64,000 nt of DNA. Origin: Synechococcus sp. WH 8016. GTDB taxonomy: Bacteria; Cyanobacteriota; Cyanobacteriia; PCC-6307; Cyanobiaceae. The notes beneath the pieces are model-generated. The model saw only the letters and a list, made by a program, of their open reading frames with translations. It did no database searches and had not been told where the DNA came from. Each line of letters begins with the position of its first letter. Position 1 is the stretch's first letter. This document shows, piece after piece, positions 44,745 to 54,699 of the stretch. Where the stretch lies: positions 1-64,000 of the forward strand of contig NZ_AGIK01000003.1 in the NCBI RefSeq assembly GCF_000230675.1. The letters run 5' to 3'. The position numbers and the translations under genes were made by a program.

Positions 44745-45935
44745 TTAAGCGCCCGCGGCATTCACCCGCTCGTCTGCAGGGACCCAATGACGCATGGATG
44801 TGCCGGTATAAATCTGAGAAGGGCGAAAAATTCGATTGGCGCCGAGCTGCTCCCTCCAATGTGCCAACCACCCGGCCACCCGGGAAATCGCAAACACCGG
44901 GGTGAACAGATCTCTTGGAATCCCAAGTTTCCTGTACACAAGCCCTGAATAAAAATCAACGTTGGGATAAATCCCCTTGGGGCCGAGTCGAACCGCGGCA
45001 GCCGTTTCAAGGGCATGGGCCACGTCATAAAGATCGTCGTGACCAAATCGAGCAAACAACTCCTCAGCCAAGGACTGAAGGATCACGGCACGCGGATCTT
45101 TCACTTTGTACTCGCGATGGCCAAAACCCATCACTTTGCGTTTGCTCGCCACGGCTGACTCGAGGTAGGAGTCGGCCTGTTCCGGAGTACCAATCTCCTC
45201 CAACATCGCCAGAACATCTTCGTTAGCGCCTCCATGGAGAGGGCCCGCCAGCGTTCCGACCGCCGATGCCACGACGGCATAGGGGTCGGTCAGCGTGCTC
45301 GCCGTCACCCTGGCGCTGAACGTACTGGCATTGAGGCTGTGCTCAGCGTGGAGGATCAAACAGCGATCAAAGATTCGAGAGGCCAGGGGATCGGGCTCTT
45401 GCTCCGTGAGCATGTACAGAAAGTTGGCGGAGTAAGCCAGGTCGTCGCGGGGCTGGATTGGATCCTGGCCTTTTCGGATCAACTGGAAGGCCGCCACCAT
45501 GGTTGGAATCTTGGCAATCAGCCTGACAACAGCGTCATAGATGTATTGCGGATCATCGATGGCCCGGCGGGAATAGAAGAGACCCAAGGAAGCCGCGCTC
45601 GATTGCAGCGCATCCATCGGATGCCCGTTGGCGGGGAAGCACTTCATCATGTCGCGCACCCGAAAGCTGACTCGGCGATGCATCTGCACTTCGTGCTCAA
45701 AATCACGAAATTGCTGCGGTGTAGGCAGTTCACCCCAGATCAACAGATAGGTGGTCTCCAGGAAACTGCTGTGGACCGCAAGGTCATCGAGGGAGTAGCC
45801 CCGATAGGAGAGACGCCCCTGGAGGCCGTCAATGTCGCAAATCGAAGATTGGGTGGCGGGGACGCCCTCCAGACCAGGCCTGAACACCAACCCCGTGCGT
45901 TCATGCCGGATTTCGGTACCGCCGGTCTGACTCAC
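44745..45935 (-). CDS. gltA: Citrate synthase
   Basis: Condenses oxaloacetate and acetyl-CoA, entry to the (branched) TCA pathway. 396 residues if starting at GTG 45935; three successive GTG codons (45941, 45938, 45935) make the exact start unclear. Active-site residues: His in ILHAEHSLNASTF, His in GPLHGGANEDV, and GFGHREYKVKDPRA with the catalytic Asp. The longer frame to 46067 overlaps sixA and is rejected. It lies between sixA and ndhA on the minus strand. Confidence 0.95.
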   Translation of the reverse strand: MSQTGGTEIRHERTGLVFRPGLEGVPATQSSICDIDGLQGRLSYRGYSLDDLAVHSSFLETTYLLIWGELPTPQQFRDFEHEVQMHRRVSFRVRDMMKCFPANGHPMDALQSSAASLGLFYSRRAIDDPQYIYDAVVRLIAKIPTMVAAFQLIRKGQDPIQPRDDLAYSANFLYMLTEQEPDPLASRIFDRCLILHAEHSLNASTFSARVTASTLTDPYAVVASAVGTLAGPLHGGANEDVLAMLEEIGTPEQADSYLESAVASKRKVMGFGHREYKVKDPRAVILQSLAEELFARFGHDDLYDVAHALETAAAVRLGPKGIYPNVDFYSGLVYRKLGIPRDLFTPVFAISRVAGWLAHWREQLGANRIFRPSQIYTGTSMRHWVPADERVNAAGA

Positions 45936-45967
45936 CACCACCCACAACAACAACTTCTCATCGCAAC

Positions 45968-46453
45968 TTAAACGCAGCCCGGCAATAACAGACGTGGGCT
46001 TAGCAACCCCTGCAGCTGCGCAAGGCCACGGGGATCTTGATGGGAGGGGTCCCAATGAAGATGGCAAAGCCCCGCTTTACGCAGCCTCAGGCCAGCGGAT
46101 GGCGCTCCGATCAACGCTGCCGCAAGCCGACTCAAATCAGGCTCATGCCCCACCAGCAAACACGAGCCTTGCAAGCGCTCGACCAAGGGCCATGAATCCC
46201 CGCCGGGCTCAAGACAACGAGCGAGCTCAACCGCAGGAGCCATCCCGCTTTTTACGGCCAGCTCAGCGGTTTCACGCGCTCGGCGATAAGGGCTGCTGTA
46301 CAAGCGGTCAGAGATCAATCCGAGATCGCGCAGACGGCAACAGACCTTGAACGTACGCTCGCGGCCCAAAGGGGTCAGAGGGCGATCCGAATCATCCGTA
46401 CCTTGATGGCGCTCAACCGCGATGCCATGCCGCAACAGCAATAGGTCAACCAA
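45968..46453 (-). CDS. sixA: Phosphohistidine phosphatase SixA
   Basis: Removes phosphate from phosphohistidine of phosphorelay proteins. 161 residues from TTG 46453 (VDLLLLRHGIAVERHQG), the expected length; GTG 46468 is an alternative. RHG catalytic motif near 8-10, RPLTPLGRER, SSPYRRARETAEL and VGHEPDLSRL are as in the histidine-phosphatase fold. The start overlaps the end of the DUF3352 gene by 8 nt. The partner phosphorelay is not shown here. Confidence 0.88.
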   Translation of the reverse strand: MVDLLLLRHGIAVERHQGTDDSDRPLTPLGRERTFKVCCRLRDLGLISDRLYSSPYRRARETAELAVKSGMAPAVELARCLEPGGDSWPLVERLQGSCLLVGHEPDLSRLAAALIGAPSAGLRLRKAGLCHLHWDPSHQDPRGLAQLQGLLSPRLLLPGCV

Positions 46454-48080
46454 ACCGCAGCTGGGCACGGAGACGCAAGCGGTGAGAGCCTGCTTGACCA
46501 GCTCCCTCCTCACCAGATCCCTCCTCTTGATCGGTCCCAACCGCCAAAGCAAGCTCCTGCACCGCCGGGAGTAGGGGTCGGCCGGCCACCGACTGAATCA
46601 AGCTCCAGGGCCGCCACTTTTGGAGCTGAGCGCGGCTGGGCTCCGTCGCCAAGGCCAACTGCTGTGCCAGAGGCGCCGCCCCATCGTCTTGCAAGGCCCG
46701 TAGTTGATCCAAGCGCGGCTCAAGGGCGGAGTGATCCTGACGCGTTGTCAGAGCATCCAGGGTCTGCCCCCACCAGTCTTGACCAGATTCACGCTCCAAG
46801 GCCACCGCAAGCTGGGCCTGTAGAGAGGCTTCACCCCGCTGCCGCTGCCGGGCTAGCCGGGTCCATACCTCAAGGGCCGATCCATCAGACGGCAGGGCTG
46901 AGCGCACGAGCCCCTTGACTTGGAGGTCCGCATCCACAGCCTCCAAACCAGGCTGATCACTGGATGTTCCCAATAGCCATCCCTCTTCACCCTGCTTCCA
47001 AAGCAGGGGGCCCGCATCCAACCCCACCACAGCGGAAGCCCCCTCGGCTCCCAGGGTTTGGAGAGTCTCCTCAAGAACAGGCGCTAACCATTGAGCGACG
47101 GGGTCCTGATCATGAGGACTTAGGAGCCCTGCAGGATCCGAGAGCAAAGCCAGGGCAGAGGCTGATCCACCGGCTGAACGCATCAAGGATTGCGACTGCA
47201 GGCCGCCAGTCCCTGAACCTCCAAGCGGCTCACGAAAACGCAACACAGCATCCAGATCGAGAGCAGTCCCTTTGGGTTCCAGTGCTGCAACCAGACCAAC
47301 CAGGTCGTCGTCATTAGAAATTGAGCGCGGTATTCCAAGCCACGTCGCCATCGCGACAGGATCAGCCGTTAGCAGCGCCGCACCCCGACCAAGCTGCTGC
47401 AAATCAGCCACGAGAGCTTCGTCTCCAAGCTGGTGCAAAGCATCCAGTTGAGACACATCCAAAGACTGCTCCAGCACTCCACGACCGGAGGCAATTAAGA
47501 GCAGGTCATCGTCGATCAAGGCTGTAGCGATGGGCTGTGGGTCTTGACCGAGCAGCGCTCCGCGGCCGCTGATCACCCCCATTCCCCGGTAACGACTGAT
47601 TTGCAGATCGGTGCCCGCCAAGCTGCGCGTTTGCCAAAAGCGTTGCAGGAAACGCTTGGCCCCGTCTTGATCAAGGCTGGTGAGAGCGAGCACCCAACCC
47701 GCAGGAGCATCGGAGACGGGCGCAAACAAGGACAAACTGACCTGGGGACCGATCCAATCCGCGAGTTCTCCCACAAAATCCAAGCCCGCTAGAGCAAAGG
47801 CTCCATCCCGCAATTGCTGGGTGCTGTCCCGCGCTTGGCGTCGGCGTGACACCGGAGCCACGGCCTGGGCATAGGCAGGCATGCGCCCAGGATCAGCAAG
47901 CCAATGCAAACTCAGGGACGCATTTCTCGGAACGAACCGAGCGGCTCGTGGCAAGACGAGGGGTTGCCCGACAATCTTGAGGGGACTCTGCTGAGCCATC
48001 GCCCACCACAGGCCCAATGCGGTGGTTAGCAGCAACACCACCGTTGCAGCGACAGCTAAAAGGAAGGAACGCGCCTTCAT
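46446..48080 (-). CDS. DUF3352 secreted or anchored protein
   Basis: 544 residues. One N-terminal membrane helix or signal anchor (about 5-27), then a large extracytoplasmic domain with DUF3352 features (RFVPRNASLSLHWLADP near the start, repeats of LLLIASGRGVLEQSL type, and an alternating Gln-rich C-terminal part). Family members are common in cyanobacteria and have no known activity. Divergent from the rhodanese gene across a short promoter and first in a long leftward gene run that includes sixA, gltA and ndhA-I-G-E. Confidence 0.8.
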   Translation of the reverse strand: MKARSFLLAVAATVVLLLTTALGLWWAMAQQSPLKIVGQPLVLPRAARFVPRNASLSLHWLADPGRMPAYAQAVAPVSRRRQARDSTQQLRDGAFALAGLDFVGELADWIGPQVSLSLFAPVSDAPAGWVLALTSLDQDGAKRFLQRFWQTRSLAGTDLQISRYRGMGVISGRGALLGQDPQPIATALIDDDLLLIASGRGVLEQSLDVSQLDALHQLGDEALVADLQQLGRGAALLTADPVAMATWLGIPRSISNDDDLVGLVAALEPKGTALDLDAVLRFREPLGGSGTGGLQSQSLMRSAGGSASALALLSDPAGLLSPHDQDPVAQWLAPVLEETLQTLGAEGASAVVGLDAGPLLWKQGEEGWLLGTSSDQPGLEAVDADLQVKGLVRSALPSDGSALEVWTRLARQRQRGEASLQAQLAVALERESGQDWWGQTLDALTTRQDHSALEPRLDQLRALQDDGAAPLAQQLALATEPSRAQLQKWRPWSLIQSVAGRPLLPAVQELALAVGTDQEEGSGEEGAGQAGSHRLRLRAQLRFG

Positions 48081-48128
48081 GAAGCAGCAGGCGTGGGTAT
48101 GGCCTCATCTTTGTTCATGATGAATCCC

Positions 48129-48479
48129 ATGACACCCTCTTCACCCCAATCGATCAGCGCCAAAGACCTTCACGCGTGGCTAGCGAGCGGCAGTGCCCTT
48201 CAGCTCGTTGATGTTCGCGAGCACTCCGAACTGGAGATCGCTCCCTTCCCCGGGCAGGTGGAACATTTGCCGCTAAGTGAATCAAATCTATGGCTTTCCG
48301 ATCTGACCGCAAGGCTGACCACCAGCAAACCCATCGTGGTCATTTGTCACGCCGGGATCCGTAGCCGAAATTTTGGCTGCTGGCTCTTAGAGCAAGGACC
48401 GGATTATGAGGTATGGAACCTAGAAGGCGGCATTCATGCCTGGAGTGTGGACGTCGACCCGAGCGTTCCCCGGTACTGA
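48129..48479 (+). CDS. Rhodanese-like sulfurtransferase domain protein
   Basis: 116 residues from ATG 48129 (further ATGs at 48117 and 48120). Single rhodanese fold: SAKDLHAWL, LVDVREHSELEIAPF, active-site Cys in VICHAGIRSRNFG, and WNLEGGIHAWSVDVDPSVPRY. Such proteins carry persulfide sulfur or act as redox/sulfur sensors. The active-site loop CHAGIRS is complete, so catalysis is plausible. Adjacent to hrcA but with a 65 nt gap; the partner is unknown. Confidence 0.9.
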   Translation: MTPSSPQSISAKDLHAWLASGSALQLVDVREHSELEIAPFPGQVEHLPLSESNLWLSDLTARLTTSKPIVVICHAGIRSRNFGCWLLEQGPDYEVWNLEGGIHAWSVDVDPSVPRY

Positions 48480-48544
48480 GCAGCGGTTCATGACAACGCC
48501 ACCAATCCAAGGGGAAACCTCCGTACGATCACAGCGCTGATTGT

Positions 48545-49543
48545 GTGCCTGTGCAGCCGCTGCCCCGCCGACAACAGGAGGTGCTCAGGGCCACAGTGCA
48601 CCACTACGTAGACACCATTGAGCCAGTGGGGAGCCGAACCCTGGTTCAGAGGTTCGATCTGCAAGCCAGTGCTGCCACCGTGCGTTCAGCCATGGGGGCT
48701 TTGGAGCAGCGGGGTCTTCTCACCCAACCACATACATCTGCCGGACGGGTTCCAAGCCCCAGTGGATACAGGCATTACGTGGATTGTCTGCTTCCGAAGC
48801 CCGGAACAATCGCCCAACATCTCGATCAGGAGTTAACCCAACTCAGCCTTCGCTGGGCAGCGCTTGATGATCTGCTCCAAAACATGGCGAGAAGGCTCAC
48901 CGATTTCACGGGACTGATGAGCCTGATCACGCACCCCAGCCAAGGGCAACCCGCACTGGAAGCGATCCGACTGGTGCGCAGCGAGGAGCGCTTGCTGGTG
49001 ATGTTGGTGAAGAATTCCAGCCAAGCCAGTCACCTCAATCTTCGGCTGCCCTACGGCAGTGAGCACCAAATCGAAGCGATGGATCAATGGGCGCGTCGGC
49101 AGCTCGACGGCAACGGCCGTTTGAATTGGAATGCACTGCCAAGAGAATTGCAGGCCTGCGGCAGAGCCCTCCGCGATGCCATTGACAGCCATCAGACCTT
49201 GCAAACCACCCAAGAAACCAAGGCTCTCTTTCATGGCGTGTCTCGGCTCGTCGCCGAGCCCGAATTCAGCCAAAGCGCCAAGCTCAGACCACTCCTTGAA
49301 TTGATGGATCAGAGTCCTGCAGCCCTAACCCTCTCCGCTTCCGGTCCTGGATATGGCGTCTGGATCGGCCAAGAACATCCCGAACAGGCTTTGCACCACT
49401 GCTCAGTGGTTCAAGCCACCTGCACAAGCTCCACAGACGGCGTGGGGCATGTGGCGCTTGTGGGGCCAATGCGCATGGCCTACGCCACAGCACTCGCTGC
49501 CGTTAAGAGTGCCGCCCATCATCTCGAGAATCTTCTGAACTGA
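48545..49543 (+). CDS. hrcA: Heat-shock repressor HrcA
   Basis: Represses groESL-type heat-shock genes by binding CIRCE operators. 332 residues from GTG 48545: N-terminal winged HTH PRRQQEVLRATVHHYVDTIE, SASAATVRSAMGALEQRGLL-type segment (SAATVRSAMGALEQRGLL), PHTSAGRVPSPSGYRHYVD, and a C-terminal GAF-like dimer domain ending VGPMRMAYATALAAVKSA. No CIRCE element was seen upstream of it. One base separates its stop from the next ATG. Confidence 0.95.
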   Translation: MPVQPLPRRQQEVLRATVHHYVDTIEPVGSRTLVQRFDLQASAATVRSAMGALEQRGLLTQPHTSAGRVPSPSGYRHYVDCLLPKPGTIAQHLDQELTQLSLRWAALDDLLQNMARRLTDFTGLMSLITHPSQGQPALEAIRLVRSEERLLVMLVKNSSQASHLNLRLPYGSEHQIEAMDQWARRQLDGNGRLNWNALPRELQACGRALRDAIDSHQTLQTTQETKALFHGVSRLVAEPEFSQSAKLRPLLELMDQSPAALTLSASGPGYGVWIGQEHPEQALHHCSVVQATCTSSTDGVGHVALVGPMRMAYATALAAVKSAAHHLENLLN

Positions 49544-49544
49544 C

Positions 49545-50768
49545 ATGGCGTTCCAAGGAAGACCCCTGCCCCCCCCGGTCGCCATCGTCCTCGGACTCAG
49601 CATCGGGGGGGCTTTGTTTGCCATTTGGAGCGGTGTCAACCTGACAACGAACCAGGAGCCGTTTGAGCCCGCGCCGAACACCTCGATTGCCTCCAACGAG
49701 GCAGAACGAAGCGTTGCGAGCGAGAACCTTGATTCACTTCTCAACGAAGAACCCCGCCCTTGGTTGCTGGCACAGTCCCTTCCCCTGAAAGGCCCCTCCG
49801 GGCATATCGGAGAGCGCTTCGCCCTAGGTATCGACACTGTTCTACGAGAGTTGAATAACCGTGGTGGCATCGCCGGACGCCCCGTCAAGGTTTGGCGGAT
49901 CGATGATGGCTATGAGCCAGAAAATACGCTGCGTAATACCCGCTTTTTTGCGGCCGAGCCTGATGTTTTGGCCCTCTTCGGCTTTTTTGGCACACCCACG
50001 AGCAAAGCGGCCCTACCGATTGCCAAGACGGCGGGACTCACCCTTGTTGCTCCTCTCACAGGTGCTAGCGCCCTACGGGCACAAGGTCAGACAGGGGTGT
50101 TGCACTTCCGAGCCAGCTATGCGGAAGAAGCTCGGCGGATCGTCAATCACCTCGTCAACGACGGCTTCGTCAGAATTGCAGTGGCGTATCAGAACGACGC
50201 CTATGGAAAAGACGTGCTTGCCAGCACAGTGGAGGCCCTGAAAAAGCACAATCTCAGCGCTGTCAGCACAGCGGCCCTACCACGAAACTCCATTGAAACA
50301 AAGCAAGCCGCCGACACGATTATCAAATCAAAGCCCGATGCCCTCATCGTGATCTCACTGAGCAAAACGATGGCCTCGTTGGTGAACAACCTGCATCGAA
50401 ATGGCAGCCGCCCGCAATTAATGACCATCTCTCCAACAGGAACCAAAGCGCTGTTTCGGGATCTACCGCAAGCAGCCGCCTTTGGCGTTGGTGTCACACA
50501 AGTTGTGCCCTTCCCTTGGGATGCACGGCACCCAGATGTCGCGAGCTACCAACGACTCCTACGTCAGCAGCAGCAGGATGGTGAAGTTGATTTCGATTTC
50601 TACAGCCTCGAAGGCTTCATGGCAGCGCAATGGCTCGTTGAGGCGATGGAATCGATTGCTCCAGATATCAACCGGGATCGACTCGTCGATGAACTGAGAC
50701 GCACCACTCCAGGATTACATCGCAGTATCGATTTGGTCTTCCTTGGCAGCGATCCCTGGGAACCCTAA
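49545..50768 (+). CDS. Membrane-anchored periplasmic-binding protein (type 1, branched-chain amino acid-like)
   Basis: 407 residues. An N-terminal membrane segment (12-31) without a lipobox Cys, a polar linker, then a Peripla_BP_6-type domain from about 74: PLKGPSGHIGERFALGIDTV, LNNRGGIAGRPV, LFGFFGTPTSKAALPIA, APLTGASALR, VAYQNDAYGKDV, DALIVISLS and LEGFMAAQWLVEAM. The fold binds amino acids, amides or similar small molecules. No permease or ATPase genes are adjacent, so it may be a sensor rather than a transporter part. It starts 1 nt after hrcA and faces the ion-channel-like gene. Confidence 0.87.
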   Translation: MAFQGRPLPPPVAIVLGLSIGGALFAIWSGVNLTTNQEPFEPAPNTSIASNEAERSVASENLDSLLNEEPRPWLLAQSLPLKGPSGHIGERFALGIDTVLRELNNRGGIAGRPVKVWRIDDGYEPENTLRNTRFFAAEPDVLALFGFFGTPTSKAALPIAKTAGLTLVAPLTGASALRAQGQTGVLHFRASYAEEARRIVNHLVNDGFVRIAVAYQNDAYGKDVLASTVEALKKHNLSAVSTAALPRNSIETKQAADTIIKSKPDALIVISLSKTMASLVNNLHRNGSRPQLMTISPTGTKALFRDLPQAAAFGVGVTQVVPFPWDARHPDVASYQRLLRQQQQDGEVDFDFYSLEGFMAAQWLVEAMESIAPDINRDRLVDELRRTTPGLHRSIDLVFLGSDPWEP

Positions 50769-50790
50769 AAAGGTTGTTAGATCAACAACC
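50767..50790 (-). terminator. Terminator of the channel-like gene, embedded at its stop codon
   Basis: GGTTGTT (50772-50778) pairs with AACAACC (50784-50790) around a 5 nt loop; on the minus strand a T run follows (50767-50771). The hairpin contains the stop codon of the channel-like gene, and the T run includes part of the stop codon of the facing gene. The two coding ends are only 8 nt apart. Confidence 0.7.
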
Positions 50791-51994
50791 AGCTAGCTAT
50801 TGACAACAAAACCATAACGATAAGAGAAATAGGAGGCCAAAATTGCTCATAAAAATGAATACGTCCCAAAATCAAATCTCGACGCTCATTGGTCTCCAGA
50901 CCCGCTCGTCTCTTGAGACTCTCAAGATAGAGAACGAGCGCAAAACTAACGATTGAAAGGATGTAAGCAATCGCATAAATCGAGTCTAGAAACGAAAGAT
51001 AAGGGAGGCTTGGCAGCTCTGATCGATATCCGTCTTGCAAAAAGATCAGCGTTAACAGAACGGCGATCGGGATCTCAACACGAAACTCTGTCAGCACCCG
51101 GGTAATCAAAACAATCGAGGCCATCACCACAACCAGGGGCTGAATCAAAGTCCAGAATGCAGACCAAGAAGACTTTTGATAAGACACATCAAAAATAAGC
51201 TGGCTGTATTCCTCATCCACAGCGCTAACGCCAAGTCCCGAGGCAAAGTGATGCCGAAATTCCCCAAAAGACCAGCCGCGCGTGAGCCAGCCAAAGAGAT
51301 CAGAATACTGACCAATCCCGCTATCCCTTAAATCAGGAATCAAGCGAAGACTTTGATAGGTCAGATCACCAACAGGATCATCAGCTTCAAGAACAACAGG
51401 GAGACTCACTGAATTAAAAGGAAACCTCCGCAAGTCCAAGTTATCAATGTAAAAATCCCCTGTGTACAACATCCCTTGCCCAAAAGTGCCGTCTTCAAAT
51501 TCACGGACGTTCCGCAAAGGCGTGATTACAGATGTTTCCGGATTGATATCATTTTCAAGTCCAATTACCTCGGAAATAGCCAAGCCTCTTTCTTCCAAGT
51601 AATCCTGGAAAGGCTTTCCCCAACGCATCCAGATATATCCCTTGCTGGAAAAGCTAGGAACTTCCAGATCCAGACTGAAGTTATTCGCGACGTAAATACC
51701 TGCATAGACCTTGTATTTTGCCGCTTCCAGAAGTTCCGAATCACGCAGAACTTCCGCCCCCTTTAATGGCCTGCCACGAGCCGCAGCATCAGGCGCTTCA
51801 TTACGAATGTGAGGAGTACTCGTGAGCCGAAGCAATTCTCGAGAACTGATCACATCTAAATTTTCTCTACCAAGAAATTGAACCAGAAAAATCCCAGAGA
51901 TTACAATCACCAGGACGAGGAGAAAGTCCCAAAAGTTTAATCTGATGCGCAACATCTTGGGATACTTCAACAATCGCTGAAGCACAGTCTTCAA
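50777..51994 (-). CDS. Pentameric ligand-gated ion channel-like protein
   Basis: 405 residues from TTG 51994 (ATG 51955 is an alternative). N-terminal helix 23-41, a 230-residue extracytoplasmic beta-rich domain, then four helices grouped as in Cys-loop/pro-loop channels: M1 278-299 with Pro286, M2 306-322, M3 332-358, and M4 386-405 after a charged loop. Other hallmarks: [17 protein letters not shown] (94-110), W125 [15 protein letters not shown] (186-198, the pro-loop) and [11 protein letters not shown] (327-337). These patterns fit bacterial channels such as GLIC and ELIC; ligand and ion are unknown. Its start overlaps the trpB stop, and it faces a periplasmic-binding protein gene. Confidence 0.65.
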   Translation of the reverse strand: MKTVLQRLLKYPKMLRIRLNFWDFLLVLVIVISGIFLVQFLGRENLDVISSRELLRLTSTPHIRNEAPDAAARGRPLKGAEVLRDSELLEAAKYKVYAGIYVANNFSLDLEVPSFSSKGYIWMRWGKPFQDYLEERGLAISEVIGLENDINPETSVITPLRNVREFEDGTFGQGMLYTGDFYIDNLDLRRFPFNSVSLPVVLEADDPVGDLTYQSLRLIPDLRDSGIGQYSDLFGWLTRGWSFGEFRHHFASGLGVSAVDEEYSQLIFDVSYQKSSWSAFWTLIQPLVVVMASIVLITRVLTEFRVEIPIAVLLTLIFLQDGYRSELPSLPYLSFLDSIYAIAYILSIVSFALVLYLESLKRRAGLETNERRDLILGRIHFYEQFWPPISLIVMVLLSIASWLLI

Positions 51995-53247
51995 AGCTGA
52001 CTTCCAAGTTTTTCCGCCACGGTATTCACATCTTTATCACCACGACCAGAACAATTGATCACAATTTCGCTGCCGCTGGGAAGCGTGGGGCACAACATTT
52101 CCAGCCAAGCAAACGCATGGGCGGTTTCCAAAGCGGGAATGATTCCCTCCAACTCACTCACAAGCCGTAAAGCGGAGAGCGCCTCATCGTCCGTCACGGC
52201 AGCGTATTCAGCGCGGCCGATATCCCGCAGATAACTGTGCTCTGGCCCCACACCGGGATAATCAAGACCAGCACTGATGGAATGCGCTTCCTGCACTTGG
52301 CCGTCCTGATCTTGAAGAAGCAGGCTCATCGCCCCATGCAGCACCCCCACTCGGCCCTCCGTAATCGTGGCGGCATGACGTCCAGTTTCCACTCCATCAC
52401 CAGCGGCCTCAACGCCAATCAGACGAACAGAGGTGTCTTGCACAAACGGATGGAAGAGCCCCATCGCATTGGAACCTCCACCCACACATGCCAACAACAC
52501 ATCAGGAAGCCGCCCAAACGACTCCATGCACTGCTCCCGGGCTTCATTGCCTATCACGGCATGGAAGTCACGCACCAACATCGGATAGGGGTGGGGACCA
52601 GCCACGGATCCAAGGATGTAGTGGGTGGTTTCCACATTGGTCACCCAATCTCGGATGGCTTCGCTCGTCGCGTCCTTCAAGGTGGCGGTTCCTGCCGTGA
52701 CCGGCTGAACGGTGGCTCCCAATAAGCGCATCCGGAACACATTCAGCGCCTGACGGCGCATGTCTTCAGCCCCCATGTAGACCACGCACTCCAGGCCGAA
52801 ACGAGCGCAGACCGTTGCGGTGGCCACGCCATGCTGACCGGCACCGGTTTCAGCAATGATTCGCTTCTTGCCCATACGCAAGGCCAACAACGCCTGACCA
52901 AGGGCATTGTTGATTTTGTGGGCACCCGTGTGGTTGAGATCTTCGCGCTTCAACCAGATGCGTGGACCCCCATCGGAACGGCGATAGTGAGCGGTGAGAC
53001 GCTCCGCTTCGTAGAGGGGTGTGGCTCGCCCTACATAGGATTTCAGCAGCCGGTTGAGCTCAGTCGTGAAGGCTGAATCCTTCCACGCTTCAGCCGCCGC
53101 TTGTTCAAGCTCAGCAAGCGCTGGCATCAGCGTTTCGGGAACGTACTGCCCTCCATAACGACCAAACCGACCGTGAGCTTCAGGCCGAACCGAAGGCGTC
53201 AGGCTGGCTGGATCTGGGGTGCTGGCAGTCGGCAGAGTGCTTGTCAC
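51991..53247 (-). CDS. trpB: Tryptophan synthase beta chain
   Basis: Pyridoxal-phosphate enzyme that joins indole and serine. 418 residues from GTG 53247: [39 protein letters not shown] with Lys111 as the PLP Schiff-base lysine, [29 protein letters not shown] and the glycine-rich phosphate site, and [15 protein letters not shown] short variable N-terminal extension (1-24). trpA is not adjacent. The stop overlaps the start of the channel-like gene. Confidence 0.97.
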   Translation of the reverse strand: MTSTLPTASTPDPASLTPSVRPEAHGRFGRYGGQYVPETLMPALAELEQAAAEAWKDSAFTTELNRLLKSYVGRATPLYEAERLTAHYRRSDGGPRIWLKREDLNHTGAHKINNALGQALLALRMGKKRIIAETGAGQHGVATATVCARFGLECVVYMGAEDMRRQALNVFRMRLLGATVQPVTAGTATLKDATSEAIRDWVTNVETTHYILGSVAGPHPYPMLVRDFHAVIGNEAREQCMESFGRLPDVLLACVGGGSNAMGLFHPFVQDTSVRLIGVEAAGDGVETGRHAATITEGRVGVLHGAMSLLLQDQDGQVQEAHSISAGLDYPGVGPEHSYLRDIGRAEYAAVTDDEALSALRLVSELEGIIPALETAHAFAWLEMLCPTLPSGSEIVINCSGRGDKDVNTVAEKLGSQL

Positions 53248-53285
53248 AGGTCTGGCATGCCGCTGAAACGGCTTCTTGCGGTAAT

Positions 53286-54245
53286 TCAGCGTAAACAGGC
53301 AATTACACGATGTCGTGGATCACAGGCCTCAATACGCAGATCTCGAAACCCTGCCTGCAGGAGAGCGGCGCCCATATCGAGGCCGAAATAGTCCTCGATG
53401 TAGGGCTCGGTGCTCTTCAGCAGGGTCGCAACGGCGGCTGGCAGGCGTTGCAACACCGATGAAGCTGGATCCTGATCCACCATCAGCAACACGCCCCCAG
53501 GCTTCAGAAGACGCGCTGCTTCTTGCAACACCTCACGGGTGGCGCTTTGAGGCAGCTCGTGGCAAACGAACTGAAGGCTGATGAAATCAATGCTCTCACT
53601 CGCCAAAGCGGTGTGTTCGGCAGCGGCATGGCGCCACTCACTGATCAAGCTGTCGCGATCTCTGACCCTTGCCACAGCCAGCATCTCTGGAGAGAGATCC
53701 AAACCGATCAGCCGTGGCCTGTTCAGACCACGTTGATCGGCCCGAGCGTTCAACCAACGGGCAAGCGCCTGGGTGCTGACGCCAACGGAACAACCCAGAT
53801 CCAAAACCTCGCGGGTGGAATCGCTGAGAAGCGTTTCCACCACGGCATGGATCGCATCGCGGAGTCGCGTCTGAGCCTGGAGCGGCTCCAGCGCTTCCTT
53901 TGGCCAAATTCGCAGGGCCATCGCATCGGTGGCTTGCTCAGCCTCCGCTGCCGCCTGCCAGCAGAGGTTGCCCTGCTCATAGGCATGGAAACGCGCTTGG
54001 TAGTAGGCGGGAGGAACCAGTCCCTCGGTGCGACTCTCGGCCAGAAGGGGAGCGGCCGCCTCCCACAATTCCGACCGTCGCTTCCGCCAAGGAATGCCGT
54101 TGCGCTCAGCCGTTCGGATGATCAGCTGTCGTGCCTGAAAAAACAGGGGGCGACGCAACAGGCGAATGCCAATCAACCGTTCAATCCAGCGGCCGAGCCC
54201 CCGACTGGAATCAGCCCATTGGGGAGCGGGAGCAGACCCACTCAT
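53286..54245 (-). CDS. Class I SAM-dependent methyltransferase
   Basis: 319 residues from ATG 54245. An N-terminal helical region of about 140 residues precedes the Rossmann core: motif [47 protein letters not shown] and [14 protein letters not shown]. The core resembles small-molecule or quinone/lipid methyltransferases of the UbiE type, but the substrate is unknown. The longer frame to 54332 overlaps the SUI1 gene leader. It stands between trpB and SUI1. Confidence 0.85.
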   Translation of the reverse strand: MSGSAPAPQWADSSRGLGRWIERLIGIRLLRRPLFFQARQLIIRTAERNGIPWRKRRSELWEAAAPLLAESRTEGLVPPAYYQARFHAYEQGNLCWQAAAEAEQATDAMALRIWPKEALEPLQAQTRLRDAIHAVVETLLSDSTREVLDLGCSVGVSTQALARWLNARADQRGLNRPRLIGLDLSPEMLAVARVRDRDSLISEWRHAAAEHTALASESIDFISLQFVCHELPQSATREVLQEAARLLKPGGVLLMVDQDPASSVLQRLPAAVATLLKSTEPYIEDYFGLDMGAALLQAGFRDLRIEACDPRHRVIACLR

Positions 54246-54284
54246 GGTGAGAAACGGCAGGATAGGAACGGATGCGAATAGCTC

Positions 54285-54611
54285 ATGCGCAAAGGAGGCT
54301 GGCAAGAATTCAGCAGTGCTGACAGTCTGCAACGCCCAACTGGACCATCAGCAGGCGTCACACCCAAAAATGAGCAGGTGGTTCGCGTGCAGCCCACCCG
54401 CGGAGGGAAAGGGGGCAAAACCGTCACGGTGATCCGAGGTCTTGAGTTAGATCCGGATGGCTTGAAGTCCCTCCTCAAAAAGTTAAAAACGCGCATTAGC
54501 AGTGGCGGCACCGCAAAGAATGGCGTGATCGAGTTGCAGGGGGATCAGGTTGAGCTCAGTCTCGAATTGCTTAAAAAAGAGGGCTACAAACCCAAGAGAG
54601 CTGGAGGCTGA
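54285..54611 (+). CDS. SUI1/eIF1-like translation factor (YciH family)
   Basis: 108 residues: an Arg/Lys/Gln-rich N terminus, then a SUI1 domain (about 31-104) with VRVQPTRGGKGGKTVTVIRG, LKSLLKKLKTRISSGGTAKN, VIELQGDQVELSLELLKKEG. Bacterial homologues (YciH) influence start-codon fidelity, but their main role is unsettled. Divergent from the methyltransferase gene with 39 nt between start codons, and followed by cysC after 88 nt. Confidence 0.92.
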   Translation: MRKGGWQEFSSADSLQRPTGPSAGVTPKNEQVVRVQPTRGGKGGKTVTVIRGLELDPDGLKSLLKKLKTRISSGGTAKNGVIELQGDQVELSLELLKKEGYKPKRAGG

Positions 54612-54699
54612 GACCTCAGCGGCTTCATGCCGAAATTGTGCCGAGATTGTGTAGTCGTCGTTTACGACGGGTGACAATGCCATCTTTCGCATCCCGTTC

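Noticed and set aside
45942-46067. Longer N terminus of citrate synthase
   Set aside because: It overlaps sixA and shows no citrate synthase sequence.
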